Source of the DNA: Candidatus Anammoxibacter sp.
GTDB lineage: Bacteria > Planctomycetota > Brocadiia > Brocadiales > Anammoxibacteraceae
Direction of reading: 5' to 3'
Assembly: GCA_021777105.1 (NCBI GenBank)
Contig: JAIQZQ010000113.1
Coordinates: forward strand, 1 to 53,326
DNA length: 53,326 nucleotides
Shown here: piece after piece, positions 42,388 through 52,653 of the stretch
Layout of the letters: each line of letters opens with the position of its first letter
Numbering within the stretch: the stretch's first letter is position 1
Program-made: the position numbers and the translations under genes
The notes under the pieces: generated by a model
Database searches by the model: none
Told to the model about the DNA's origin: nothing
What the model saw: only the letters and a program-made list of their open reading frames with translations

Positions 42388-45300
42388 ATGAAGAAAAACG
42401 CAGAAAAGGCTAAATTTGAGTATGGTTTTTTTATTAAGGTTTCCGAAAAAGGATTAGAAATCCAGAGAGAGCCACAAAGAGTTGATCTGGAAGACCAAAA
42501 GTTATTTCGTAAAAATTATGATCAAATTATAAAATTTTTACGTCAAGTGCCTTACCACCTATGCCGTTGCGAGTTTTCAAAAAAGTGTGACTACAAAAAT
42601 GTTCTTGACGGAAAAGAAAAAAGCATTCAACAAAAAGAAGTGCAAAGTAGAGGTCAAAAATTTGCAGTTACTTGTAGTTGTAAAGGCGGCGCTGATTGCT
42701 CCATAAAGGCTGAACTTAAAATAGAAAACGAATCAAACCCAACTTTAATTATTCATTTATATTGGAATTTCGACAAAGACAATAGAAATCCCCCACAAAT
42801 TCTCTTTCAGATAACAAATCAATTAAAATATTGGCGTAATAAAACAGAGCTTTCCTACTGGTACTATAGCAATGTTCAAAAAACATATCAAATCAACCTG
42901 AACACATATTTTCAAAAATTTATTCGCTATTATCTTGAAGCTTTAAGGTTGCATTACAAAGAAAATGCGGAAATCACATTTACTGAACTTCTAAGTAAAA
43001 TAACATCTTTAGGCTGTAAAGAACTAGGTAAAGGAACCAATTCGTCTTTAAAGAACCATTTTAGGGCCATATTAGAAGTAACACATTGTCTCGGAATGAT
43101 TCGGTTTCTTCCAATAAGCAATAATGAAAAAAATTCTATTTATTGTAAAGACGACCTTGAATTTGAAATATTGGATACTCCACAACCACATGTTCTTATC
43201 GCTAAAATATTTGGTTTAAAAACTTCAATACCTGGATTTGATGATCTTTTAGGAGGTGGCCTCCTTCTTCACTCGTCTAGCGACTCACTTTCTATGAAAG
43301 CAGGAATTCTTGGAGTTATTTGGGGGCGATATGGACTTGGCAAATCAACTTTATGCGCTCAACTTGCATTTGAAATGGCTCGCAAAGGCGGGGTGGGGAT
43401 TCTTCTGGTTTTGGAGCAATCAGTACAAGAAGTGCTAGGTCAGGCATATCACTTTGGGTGGCTTCCTGAGGATGAGACTTTTGATCTTATTTATGATCCT
43501 TATAATGAAGAAGATCGTTTAGATTTCGATACCTATAGTTCAAATAATGAATTTGTTGAGAAGTTGAAAAATGTCAATGAATGTAATAAAGGTCTTTTGT
43601 ACATTCATGTTCTTAGGGACCAAACTTTTCACAATTTTCATTATTGGCTCAAAGATATGATTACCCTGCTTGGTTCTGGCAAAATTCCTATACGTTTTAT
43701 CAATATGGATCCTGTTGACGTTGTCCAATTATCACCTAAGGAATTAAATCATCCTGGCCAAACACAACTTATTCGCAAAAGCACTCAACAGATATTAGCG
43801 GAAGCGACACACAAAGGTATAACGATCTGGCTTACAACAAGTTATAACCCACAACAGGACAAAGACTCCCCATACAGTTTCTTGCCCAATATAGCTGATG
43901 TTTCTATTCAAATAAAAAACCTTGAAGGTGGGCATTTACGCGGACACTCCGACAATCCTATTAATGTGGAACCACTAAGAGTTATTGAACTTGAAAAAGT
44001 GCGAATACAAAAATTTGCCAGAGGTGTCCATCCATTTGAAATCAACAGTGAATATGGTTTTCAAATTTTTCCATCCGGTGAGACAGTAAGCCGTTTTGTT
44101 ATGCGTGTTGATAACACACCTGTCGCACATTCAATTGACCAGAAAACTCAGGAGTATTATCCTATTTCAATTGGTCACGCGGCCATTAATCTAGCTCTTG
44201 GGACTGGCGGTGTCCGGCCTGAATCGGTAACAACCTTAATGGGGCCTACTGGTTGCGCGAAGACGGAACTAGCGCTGCTTTATCTTCTTCAGGGCAAATG
44301 TAAAACAGATGGCGATATAGGCTGCACAGACAAACAAGATCGTTCTCTTTTTATCTCTTTTCGAGATTCATGGGAAAGCTTGCTAGAGATTCTATCAGGC
44401 CCATTGGGAATCCAATTGAGTATTAGTATACACGACCTCCGGATGCAGCCAGCAGATAATAAAAATCAATGTAAAAAATTAATCAACAAATTCAAAAAAG
44501 AGTTTGAATCACATAAAAATATTAGCACTGTGCTAATTGTTACCTTAGATATAAATATAACAAAAGAGTGGACGATTGCGGGATTTAATGGTAAGGATGA
44601 ATTTGTAGAAGTAATAATCAACAATGTCAAAGATAAGTTAGCAATGGAGTTGATAAAGAAGAATCCTAATAAAAATAGTATTTTTGAATTAGCTTCGTCA
44701 TATCTAGGACGTGCTAATGTTTATGCTAAACGATCTAAAGAAGAAATCAAAGAAGTAGCTAAGAAATACATGGATTTGCTGGAACTAGAAGTGGGAAATA
44801 GGACCAGCGCGTGGGTTTTTCAGCAAATTAAGAATCAGTTCAAATCATTGCCTGCGGGGGTTCGATACTCAAAAGTTGTCGTTGATAATGTTGCTTATAT
44901 GGATTTGACAACACCTCTTATTAGAACAGACGAATTTTTTGTTTCCAACTTGTTGGCTATTTTAAAGAAAGAAAGAGTTACGCCACTATTTATTACTAGT
45001 TTAGTGCAGGGCGCTACTGATGACAGCAAAATGCAAACCCAAATACGCGACGCCGCACACAACCTGATTCGTCTTAAAAGAAACAAATACGCAAAGCACG
45101 ATTTCATCGCAATGGAAATTCTAAAAAGCCAACAACTTATTCACCAACCTTCTCCTCTTGAAATTGTCATAGGTGTGGACAATAAAAAGGTTAGTGAAGG
45201 TTGGCGTAAGCTGCTATCTTTTAGTAATTCTGCCAAGAAAAACACTAATGTTATGGTAAGTTTCCTGAAATTGTTCTGCACAAAAAATAATAAATTAGGT

Positions 45301-45756
45301 AAAGACAGCTTAATGGAAATAGTTAGAAATGTATCAGGCCGCTATCCTTCTCTTGGTAGTGAATCAAATGCAGAAAAATTAAGAAATGTTGTTTTGAAAT
45401 TACTTAATAGTAGTCTAAATATTGAAGATTTTGAAATAAAAGAAAACCCAATTCTTCGCGCGCAATTAGCCAGATTTTTTTATGAAGCTTATGTTCTGTT
45501 TTGCGATGAACAAGAAGTAGGCCGAATGTTCCATCCGTCACGAATTGCAAATAGCGAAAAAATATGGCAAAAAAATTATAGGGATATCACGGATGCCATT
45601 GAATTGGAGGAAGGAATCTCTGTAAGATCACACAGCCTGGATGACTATGACAATCCAATGGGGGATAGTAAGTTGGAATTAACCAATTTGGAATTAACAG
45701 CAAAAAAAACAGTAAAACGAAAGAAACCCATAAATAAAAACGAGGCAATGAAATGA
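42388..45756 (+). CDS. KaiC-like protein with two P-loop (RecA-type) domains, first gene of a RADAR-like operon
   Basis: An 1122-aa protein. The N-terminal part (1-280) has two similar Cys groups, Cys59-x-Cys61-x5-Cys67 and Cys96-x-Cys98-x5-Cys104, which may bind zinc. First KaiC domain: TSIPGFDDLLGGGLLLHSSS (about 275-294), Walker A GRYGLGKST with Lys319, and the catalytic-acid position LLVLEQS. Second domain from about 590: PISIGHAAINLALGTGG, Walker A GPTGCAKTE with Lys625, and a hydrophobic Walker-B-like VVVDNVAYMD (about 831-840). A helical C-terminus (about 950-1122) follows. KaiC and RadA-type ATPases form hexameric rings or bind DNA or RNA; which applies here is unknown. ATGA overlap with the next gene. 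No known RADAR operon that I recall carries such a gene. Base composition is more A/T-rich than the pel genes. Confidence 0.75.
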   Translation: MKKNAEKAKFEYGFFIKVSEKGLEIQREPQRVDLEDQKLFRKNYDQIIKFLRQVPYHLCRCEFSKKCDYKNVLDGKEKSIQQKEVQSRGQKFAVTCSCKGGADCSIKAELKIENESNPTLIIHLYWNFDKDNRNPPQILFQITNQLKYWRNKTELSYWYYSNVQKTYQINLNTYFQKFIRYYLEALRLHYKENAEITFTELLSKITSLGCKELGKGTNSSLKNHFRAILEVTHCLGMIRFLPISNNEKNSIYCKDDLEFEILDTPQPHVLIAKIFGLKTSIPGFDDLLGGGLLLHSSSDSLSMKAGILGVIWGRYGLGKSTLCAQLAFEMARKGGVGILLVLEQSVQEVLGQAYHFGWLPEDETFDLIYDPYNEEDRLDFDTYSSNNEFVEKLKNVNECNKGLLYIHVLRDQTFHNFHYWLKDMITLLGSGKIPIRFINMDPVDVVQLSPKELNHPGQTQLIRKSTQQILAEATHKGITIWLTTSYNPQQDKDSPYSFLPNIADVSIQIKNLEGGHLRGHSDNPINVEPLRVIELEKVRIQKFARGVHPFEINSEYGFQIFPSGETVSRFVMRVDNTPVAHSIDQKTQEYYPISIGHAAINLALGTGGVRPESVTTLMGPTGCAKTELALLYLLQGKCKTDGDIGCTDKQDRSLFISFRDSWESLLEILSGPLGIQLSISIHDLRMQPADNKNQCKKLINKFKKEFESHKNISTVLIVTLDINITKEWTIAGFNGKDEFVEVIINNVKDKLAMELIKKNPNKNSIFELASSYLGRANVYAKRSKEEIKEVAKKYMDLLELEVGNRTSAWVFQQIKNQFKSLPAGVRYSKVVVDNVAYMDLTTPLIRTDEFFVSNLLAILKKERVTPLFITSLVQGATDDSKMQTQIRDAAHNLIRLKRNKYAKHDFIAMEILKSQQLIHQPSPLEIVIGVDNKKVSEGWRKLLSFSNSAKKNTNVMVSFLKLFCTKNNKLGKDSLMEIVRNVSGRYPSLGSESNAEKLRNVVLKLLNSSLNIEDFEIKENPILRAQLARFFYEAYVLFCDEQEVGRMFHPSRIANSEKIWQKNYRDITDAIELEEGISVRSHSLDDYDNPMGDSKLELTNLELTAKKTVKRKKPINKNEAMK

Positions 45757-48700
45757 AAGAACATGAAATGAAAAAAATTGATAAAAGCATATCTCTCGAC
45801 ACAAAGTCAGCGGCCCCAATTAAATCGGAATCACAACTGTACGCAGAACAACTAGAGAAGGCTTTAGACATTATTCAGAAAATACAAGATGATATTAGCA
45901 AGAAAGACAATAAGAAAGAAACCGTCGAAGACAGAGTATGGGAATCCGACAGGGTGCATCAAAATATGGGAATTCTGGGGTGTCGAGGCGCAGGAAAAAC
46001 ATCTTTCTTGCTTACCTTAATTAGGATTTTGGACCCTGCCGAGAGCGATGATTTCAGGGATAACTATGCCAAAAAACTTGGAAACCTCGATTTATCAAAA
46101 CAATGGAAAGAACTGGCTAATAATTCACTTATCGTAGCGCTAATCGAGCCATCAATGCTGGAAGATGAAGATCATATAGTTGCCTCTACATATGCGCGTA
46201 TATTGCAAAAGGCCAAATCAAATATCACTAAAAGATTGCCTACATTTCCAAAAAACGAAAATCAACTTGACGACTTTTGGGTAGCCGCAGAAAAAGTCAA
46301 TAAACACTTGCCCGTGCTTTTTGCTCATAATCGATTATCAGAAGCATATAAAGCTGATGGCCCGGAGGGTCTTTATGATGAGATTATTCAAAATAGAGCA
46401 GTAGACAGCCTAGAAAAGGCCTTAACAGAATTTTTAAAGGTATACCTTAACATAGAGGAAAAACCTCTACTTATTTTGGCTATGGACGATGTTGATTTAG
46501 CCTATGAACACGGGTTTATGGTTATGGAATCTCTAAGGAGATACCTAACTTCCTACAAAATGTTGGTTTTGGTTACAGGCGACCCAAATCAATTTGAGAG
46601 TGTTATTCATCAGCAATATCTGAAAAAAAGAACAGGGAGTGAAGATAAAAAGAAAAAAACACAGCTTGATTCTGAAAATGAAAATATAGATATAGAGATA
46701 CAAACACGGGATAACATTGAGGAACTTACCCAACATTACCTTTCGAAACTTTTGCCGTTTCATTACCGCATCAATTTACCGGCCATCTCATTAAAAATAA
46801 TGGAAAAGGTTGAGATAAAGCAACCTGATAGCAAAAAACCAGACGAACTTGAAACAGTGAAACCGGAAAAAGATTATTCTATAAATTTCACGAACCATTT
46901 CACTGTGATCCTAAAGCATTGTTTAAGAATAAACGATGATTTATATCAAAATCGTAAAACAAATATTAAACACACATATTCCTTTCTTATACCGGAAAAC
47001 GTCCGTCAAATTATAGAGCTTTGCCATCTAAAAGATGATTTGGGTAATAAAAGCGATGAAAAAACAATAAGGGAACAAAATGACAAATCCGGTGGAGAAA
47101 ATGACGACAGGAAAAATAACCTTAAAAAATGGTTTGAGTGGCGAGAGGAAAAAAGAAAATATTGTGAAAACAACGAGCTTCTTCTTAAAAAATTTGCCGA
47201 AATTTGGCATGTGAAGTTAAAGCCGCATGGGTTAACCCCGCAACTTTTGTGGGAATGGTGTCATACCCATCGCGCAGGGTTGGGCATGCTTAACCTTTTG
47301 GTTTCAGATAACCGACTAGATGAAGTTGCCTTGAGATTAGATCCACGCACAGACAATCAAGGGCTCAATGTGGCAATGGCTTTCATGCGGTTCTCCATGG
47401 AGGCGTATCTGGATAGAAATACAATTACAGGTTTACTTGCTATTGGACTTGATTTCTGTGTGCCGGCTCATTATTTGAACAGTATTAAATCAAGTAAAGC
47501 CAGAGAAAAATTTCGACGTGAAACCGAACTTCACCTTTTAGACTCTCCACGACGTCTCTTTCACCGCATAGTTTCATGGCAAACTCAGCAAAAAAAACTC
47601 CAACCTGGAATGATTCCACTAGTCAACCGTCCTGGATCTCTGGCAACATTTATGGATCTAAATGATCCGTCTCCTACCGCTGCATGGAGATGGATCCTTG
47701 GCGATCCGAAGCAAAGTTATCTGTCTGAAGCTCAAAATAAATCAGTCCGAAGATGCCGCAAGTATTTAAAGAACGAGAACCACAGAAGGAAGACGAATGA
47801 CGAATCAACAACAACCGATAAAATTTGGAATGAAAATTCGGGGTACTGTTGGTCTACCGGTTATTTACCTATACTACTCAACACTGAAGATGAAAAGAAG
47901 CTATTTGAATCGCACAGTGTTCGACAAAAAACTGGCGATTATTTTCACCCTCTTGCGCCGGAATATATCCCTACACCTCACTTGTTTCAACAGCTTGCGG
48001 GCATGCTGCCTAAGATTATTTTTCGATGTTGGACGCTGAATGACAGACACAACACTTATCTGAATCCCTGGCAGTGCCTAACCCTTGCGCAACGCATTAT
48101 TTTTAGCATTGATTCCTTTATAAGAAAAGAACTTAAAGTAGAAGATTTTATAAGTGAAGGGAATAAATTTAATAATCATGCAATAAAACAGATGAAAAAT
48201 ATTATTCACGACTGTCTTACCGTGCATTTAGGATTGGATAGAGGAGGATACCAGGCACAAGCGCAGGAACAGGAACAGGCAACTCAGAATCGTGGGTTTA
48301 AAGCTTCCGAAGAGATGTTTTCTTTAGAAGATCACCCTCGGGAATTGCGCGACTTTTTTGAGGAACTTTCAACGCCTAAAGAGCCAAAAGATTTCTACTT
48401 CTCATTTAATTCACAGGATTATACATTTCACTGGCGGGTTCCTCCAAGTGCCGTTCCAAGTAATAATAATGAATCTGATGCAAATTTAAAGGAAAATCAG
48501 GAAAATTCGGTTAAAGAAAATTCTAATTCTAAAGAACCGAAAAAAGATATTCGGGAAATTAAAAATTGGAACGATCTTCAGGCTTGCCAACTGGAAGCAT
48601 TTGATAATGTGTTGGAAAGATTAGCCTCGGCAATCACGAAATGGACTATAAACTGGGCACAACTTTTCATGTCGGATGGTTATTTAGACGAAAATTATAG

Positions 48701-49637
48701 CAGGAGCAGTTTTGAAGAGATTCAAAATGTCTTTACCGCTTTTCTAAACAATATGGGAGATGATAAAGGTTTTTCAAATTCATGGTCAGGCGCCGGAGAT
48801 ATTATTCAAAGATGGATACTTACATTTTTAAATGCGGTTCTTGTAAACACACTTCAACCACCTAGAGACATTAAGGAAAGAGGAGATAAACCTCGCCCAC
48901 AGCTTATACCAACGACACATCAGACCTACCCTTGCCGGGCCGCTTCTGAGTTAGATGGGTGCAATCATGCGTTATATCAAAACCTGACTCGTCTCATAAA
49001 GAATTCGAATTTAATTGATATGTACGACGCGCCACTAGATAGTAATAATAAAACAAAATGGAATGATTTCTTTGATAGTGAATGGCATTGGAGTGACCAT
49101 TTCCATATGCTTGCCTCATTTCCTTTGTTTGCAATTTTTCTTCCTAGTGGAGGGCCTATACCAAAAATGCAAGAACCTGAAAAAGGAGAAAAAGAGACTT
49201 ACATAAATCATCTTCCTAAAATGATTCACGAACTTGACCTCACATCCATCATCCATTTTGGAAGCCTTATGCTATTTCCTATTCCAGAAATCCCTGAAGA
49301 AGAAAAACTGAAAAAAACTGAAACTGAAAAACAGTCTTGTTACCTTAAACTAGCTGGTCTTAGTTGGTGTGGCATTGACTTGAAAGAGATACCGAAACCG
49401 GGGAAATCTGCTAAATATAAAGAAGGACAACCTCCTATTCTCACAAAAGTGGAAGATAGGCGAAAGGGCCTCATTGCAATGCTTAACAGTATGGCCGCTG
49501 ATGTGGAACCTTTTGAAGATGCGGATAAGTACCTGAATCAATTAACTCTAATTGTCAAGAATACCATTAAAGAAGATACGGTGGAACTCTTCAAATCCAT
49601 AAAAGAGAACTCAAAAAAAGGTTCTAAATCAAAATAA
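45753..49637 (+). CDS. Large P-loop ATPase, RdrA-like
   Basis: A 1294-aa protein. A coiled-coil N-terminus (about 30-60) precedes a P-loop: Walker A GCRGAGKT (76-83, Lys82), Walker B PLLILAMDDVDLAYEHG with Asp245/Asp246, and a sensor strand LVLVTGD (271-277). An extension at about 395-450 is charged. The rest (about 460-1294) is mostly helical, with no family that I recognise. The order ATPase then large adenosine deaminase, and the MDDVD-type Walker B, match RdrA of the RADAR system, which is about 900 aa; this protein is about 400 aa longer. KAP or STAND-type ATPases are alternatives. It is translated with the KaiC-like gene (ATGA) and lies 31 bp before the deaminase gene. Confidence 0.65.
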   Translation: MKEHEMKKIDKSISLDTKSAAPIKSESQLYAEQLEKALDIIQKIQDDISKKDNKKETVEDRVWESDRVHQNMGILGCRGAGKTSFLLTLIRILDPAESDDFRDNYAKKLGNLDLSKQWKELANNSLIVALIEPSMLEDEDHIVASTYARILQKAKSNITKRLPTFPKNENQLDDFWVAAEKVNKHLPVLFAHNRLSEAYKADGPEGLYDEIIQNRAVDSLEKALTEFLKVYLNIEEKPLLILAMDDVDLAYEHGFMVMESLRRYLTSYKMLVLVTGDPNQFESVIHQQYLKKRTGSEDKKKKTQLDSENENIDIEIQTRDNIEELTQHYLSKLLPFHYRINLPAISLKIMEKVEIKQPDSKKPDELETVKPEKDYSINFTNHFTVILKHCLRINDDLYQNRKTNIKHTYSFLIPENVRQIIELCHLKDDLGNKSDEKTIREQNDKSGGENDDRKNNLKKWFEWREEKRKYCENNELLLKKFAEIWHVKLKPHGLTPQLLWEWCHTHRAGLGMLNLLVSDNRLDEVALRLDPRTDNQGLNVAMAFMRFSMEAYLDRNTITGLLAIGLDFCVPAHYLNSIKSSKAREKFRRETELHLLDSPRRLFHRIVSWQTQQKKLQPGMIPLVNRPGSLATFMDLNDPSPTAAWRWILGDPKQSYLSEAQNKSVRRCRKYLKNENHRRKTNDESTTTDKIWNENSGYCWSTGYLPILLNTEDEKKLFESHSVRQKTGDYFHPLAPEYIPTPHLFQQLAGMLPKIIFRCWTLNDRHNTYLNPWQCLTLAQRIIFSIDSFIRKELKVEDFISEGNKFNNHAIKQMKNIIHDCLTVHLGLDRGGYQAQAQEQEQATQNRGFKASEEMFSLEDHPRELRDFFEELSTPKEPKDFYFSFNSQDYTFHWRVPPSAVPSNNNESDANLKENQENSVKENSNSKEPKKDIREIKNWNDLQACQLEAFDNVLERLASAITKWTINWAQLFMSDGYLDENYSRSSFEEIQNVFTAFLNNMGDDKGFSNSWSGAGDIIQRWILTFLNAVLVNTLQPPRDIKERGDKPRPQLIPTTHQTYPCRAASELDGCNHALYQNLTRLIKNSNLIDMYDAPLDSNNKTKWNDFFDSEWHWSDHFHMLASFPLFAIFLPSGGPIPKMQEPEKGEKETYINHLPKMIHELDLTSIIHFGSLMLFPIPEIPEEEKLKKTETEKQSCYLKLAGLSWCGIDLKEIPKPGKSAKYKEGQPPILTKVEDRRKGLIAMLNSMAADVEPFEDADKYLNQLTLIVKNTIKEDTVELFKSIKENSKKGSKSK

Positions 49638-49668
49638 CATTGAGTATTAAGGTATATGACCATCTTTA

Positions 49669-52545
49669 ATGAAAAGAGGAAAAATGACACTGCCTGTAGA
49701 TGTTGAGCTTCGCCTGCATATTTTATCCGATGCCAAGCTTATGCAATGGGATGAAAACGGCATTTTAGACATAGGCCAAAGGGAACAAACCAGCCGAAAA
49801 AGAGAAGAAATTCAGTGGGCGCGGATGGCACGTGAAATAGGCGCAGAAAACAGCTCAATGCCAGTTGAACAGGTAGAATTATGGAGAACAAACCAGCCAT
49901 TCCCTTCATCTATAGTTAAAAATATGGGACTTACTGGTGGAAGCATTGCTTTCCTCGCTAATCGTTATTGTTCCTTTACAAAGGGTTTCCCTTCAGCCAG
50001 GTTTGAACGTTTGGCGGAACTACAGGAAGCCAAATCCCGAATAGTCCTTGAGCAACTGGCTTGTTGGACCGTTGCTTATGAAATGCGCCAATCAAGGTCG
50101 GCAGACACGGTTGAATTAGCGATGTTGCCCAATTTGGATTGGCCTGGTTCTCTGGCATTTGAAAGCCCCTTTTTAGAAAAAAAACTCTCTCGTGAAATGG
50201 TGGATGGACATGTTCATTTAGGCGGAGTGTTAGGAACGCTTGAATTATGGCCTGAACTCTTAGATCCACGGGTAAAACAGGGCAGAAAGGATGCAATTAA
50301 CAAATGGACGCAATATTTTGGGGATAAACAACATCTTAGAATCATTGTTTTACGTTTAAAACAGATGCGTCAAATAAGGGATATCCTTTCATTGGAACTT
50401 GCCGGAATAGGGGCGACAATGTATAAAGTGGTCGGCGTTCACGTTGATAACGTTATGAAACGCTTCCAAGATCAAATTAAAATCGAGCATCTTTTTCCTT
50501 CACAAACCTCTTTATCTAATTTGGGCATCAAGCTTACCGATATCGACCCTGTGCCTTTGGCGCTTTCGCATTGGTGGGCCACCCATAGAGAGAAATATCA
50601 ACCTAGCCATGTCGTTATTTCAGAGAGGGCTTTTCTTGTAAGGTGTTTTGGAGCAATTACCGGCCTATATAGGGAACAGCCGGCTCCTTGGTTTGGACGC
50701 CTGTTTAGCATGTATTTAACATGTCAAAACCTGTTTCATCAAGCGGTTACTCAACAAGGCAGAAGAGTGGGATTAGGCCACTTTTTGCATTGGTACGACC
50801 ATCCAGCCCGTGGATTCTTTTTCTGCACGAACAAGGTTCGTCAAGAGCGCGTTTTGCATGTTGCGACAAAAAATTGGAAAATTAGGGTTGAAGGCAGGGT
50901 GTCGCCGGATCCAAACGTTATTAGGTCATGGATCAGGGCGTTTCATTTACAGAAAAAAAATCGAAAAGAGGCAAGATACGCAGAGTTGGGCAAGGACTTT
51001 GGATTAGTTGTGCATTTTATAAAACAAAAGGACCAAAATCCTCGCAATAGAATCAAAAAGGAAGAGATGGAAAACTCTTTCTTCCTACGCCACCGCTCTC
51101 AGCGAAAAAAGTATAAACGTCAGGCTATTCGTTTAGAGCAATTGCGCAACAGGGACGAAGAAGTGGCAAGGGCCGTCCTTGGAATTGACGCTGCGCGAGC
51201 AGAAACCGATACACAGCCTGAGGTGTTTGCGCCCACTTTTCGTTATTTGAGACGTTCTTTTCCCAGCTCAAAAGCGCTGGGCAGACTTTACAGGAGTCGC
51301 GCAGAGTACCCGGAGCCTCTTCGAGCGACTTTTCACATAGGTGAATCATTCCATCACCCATTAACCGGGCTAAGACGAATGCATGAAGCCATCAATTTCC
51401 TTAACCTTGGCCCAGGTGATCGATTAGGACATGGGATGGTTCTTGGAATTGATCCAAAGCAATGGCTCGACTATTCAGGCCCGCCAGCCCGTATGACTTT
51501 AGAAGAGCATCTGGATAACATGGTATGGATGGCGTGGCTTTTAAAAGGAACACCCCATGAGAAACAGCTCCCGCAAGGCTTGCAACAACAAATCAATCAC
51601 AGTTTTCAATTTTTATATGATGACACTGAAGTTATCCCCAGACCACATACACTGGAATACCTCCTTGGGCAGGCATGGGAATTGCGTTGGATGGATCCGG
51701 AAGAGACGCTGGCAATCCTGACTAATTTAGGCTGGAGTAATGCGTGGCCAACGGAAGATTATGAACCAGATACTCTTGTCGGCAATCTGCACTGCCCATA
51801 TACTTTGCCGGAAGAGCTAAAAGGAAATTATCACTCAGCATGGAACCCTGTTTTACGCGATCTACCTCCAAATCATTTATCATGGCGTTTTAACAGCATT
51901 GATACGAGGCTGTTTCAGGGAGAGATGCCAAAGGCTTCACTTCGCTATCTATGGCGTTACAACTATGACCGAGGATATTTTAGTCGCGGGCAAAAAACCA
52001 TTTCGTCGGAAGAGATGAATCTTAATTGGATGCCGGCCTTTGAGCCGTTGCGAGAGCGTGTTATTAGCGAGATCCAGAAGCGGGAAATAACCATAGAGGC
52101 TTGCCCAACCTCAAATATCATGATTGGCGGTCTTAAGAACTATGCGGAACACCCTGTTTTTAAACTTAACCCGCGTGGATTAAAACAGATCGAAAAAAAT
52201 TTCAAAACCTCAAATTACGTCCCGGTTACGATTAACACAGATGATTCCGGTGTATTTGCCACCAGCCTTGAAAACGAATTGGCGCTTTTGGCAAGAACGG
52301 CACAGCAACAGGGCGAGACGATGGACGACATACTCGCCTGGATTGAAAACTTAAGACAACAAGGGAAGGATAGAACCTTTCTCAAAAGTTCAATACGTTA
52401 CAATTTGGATTCTACACAAAAACCTCCATATTCATTTGAAATAGAGTCTTACTGGAAGGAAAAGAAATGGTTTAAATTGATTTTTGAAGATACAAAAGAA
52501 GAAAAACTTACCAAATATATAAAACGCGACTTGCTTGGGATATGA
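49669..52545 (+). CDS. Large adenosine-deaminase-family protein, RdrB-like
   Basis: A 958-aa protein. All active-site motifs of the adenosine deaminase TIM barrel are present but far apart: zinc pair His181-Val-His183 (VDGHVHLGG), His556 and Glu559 in FHIGESFHHP, His588 in DRLGHGM, CPTSN at 812-816, and Asp858/Asp859 in NTDDSG. Large insertions between HxH and HIGE (about 370 residues) and within 590-800 account for the size; ordinary deaminases are about 340 aa. RdrB of RADAR is likewise an enlarged deaminase that acts on nucleotides or RNA in a large shell. Substrate here is unproven. A second in-frame ATG at 49684 has AGAGGA 3-4 nt away, so either start is possible. Promoter shared with the two genes before it. 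Confidence 0.8.
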   Translation: MKRGKMTLPVDVELRLHILSDAKLMQWDENGILDIGQREQTSRKREEIQWARMAREIGAENSSMPVEQVELWRTNQPFPSSIVKNMGLTGGSIAFLANRYCSFTKGFPSARFERLAELQEAKSRIVLEQLACWTVAYEMRQSRSADTVELAMLPNLDWPGSLAFESPFLEKKLSREMVDGHVHLGGVLGTLELWPELLDPRVKQGRKDAINKWTQYFGDKQHLRIIVLRLKQMRQIRDILSLELAGIGATMYKVVGVHVDNVMKRFQDQIKIEHLFPSQTSLSNLGIKLTDIDPVPLALSHWWATHREKYQPSHVVISERAFLVRCFGAITGLYREQPAPWFGRLFSMYLTCQNLFHQAVTQQGRRVGLGHFLHWYDHPARGFFFCTNKVRQERVLHVATKNWKIRVEGRVSPDPNVIRSWIRAFHLQKKNRKEARYAELGKDFGLVVHFIKQKDQNPRNRIKKEEMENSFFLRHRSQRKKYKRQAIRLEQLRNRDEEVARAVLGIDAARAETDTQPEVFAPTFRYLRRSFPSSKALGRLYRSRAEYPEPLRATFHIGESFHHPLTGLRRMHEAINFLNLGPGDRLGHGMVLGIDPKQWLDYSGPPARMTLEEHLDNMVWMAWLLKGTPHEKQLPQGLQQQINHSFQFLYDDTEVIPRPHTLEYLLGQAWELRWMDPEETLAILTNLGWSNAWPTEDYEPDTLVGNLHCPYTLPEELKGNYHSAWNPVLRDLPPNHLSWRFNSIDTRLFQGEMPKASLRYLWRYNYDRGYFSRGQKTISSEEMNLNWMPAFEPLRERVISEIQKREITIEACPTSNIMIGGLKNYAEHPVFKLNPRGLKQIEKNFKTSNYVPVTINTDDSGVFATSLENELALLARTAQQQGETMDDILAWIENLRQQGKDRTFLKSSIRYNLDSTQKPPYSFEIESYWKEKKWFKLIFEDTKEEKLTKYIKRDLLGI

Positions 52546-52653
52546 TAAAAAACATATGAAGTAAGGAAATAACGATAATTCCGCATCAAGGTAGTTTTAT
52601 ATGTAGGATTTCGCTATGCTCACACCTACATACTTGCCGTATATCTATTCGGT

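Noticed and set aside
42388..45756. Circadian KaiC clock protein
   Set aside because: There is no KaiA or KaiB gene, the protein is twice the usual size with a Cys-rich N-terminus, and the context is a defence-like island.
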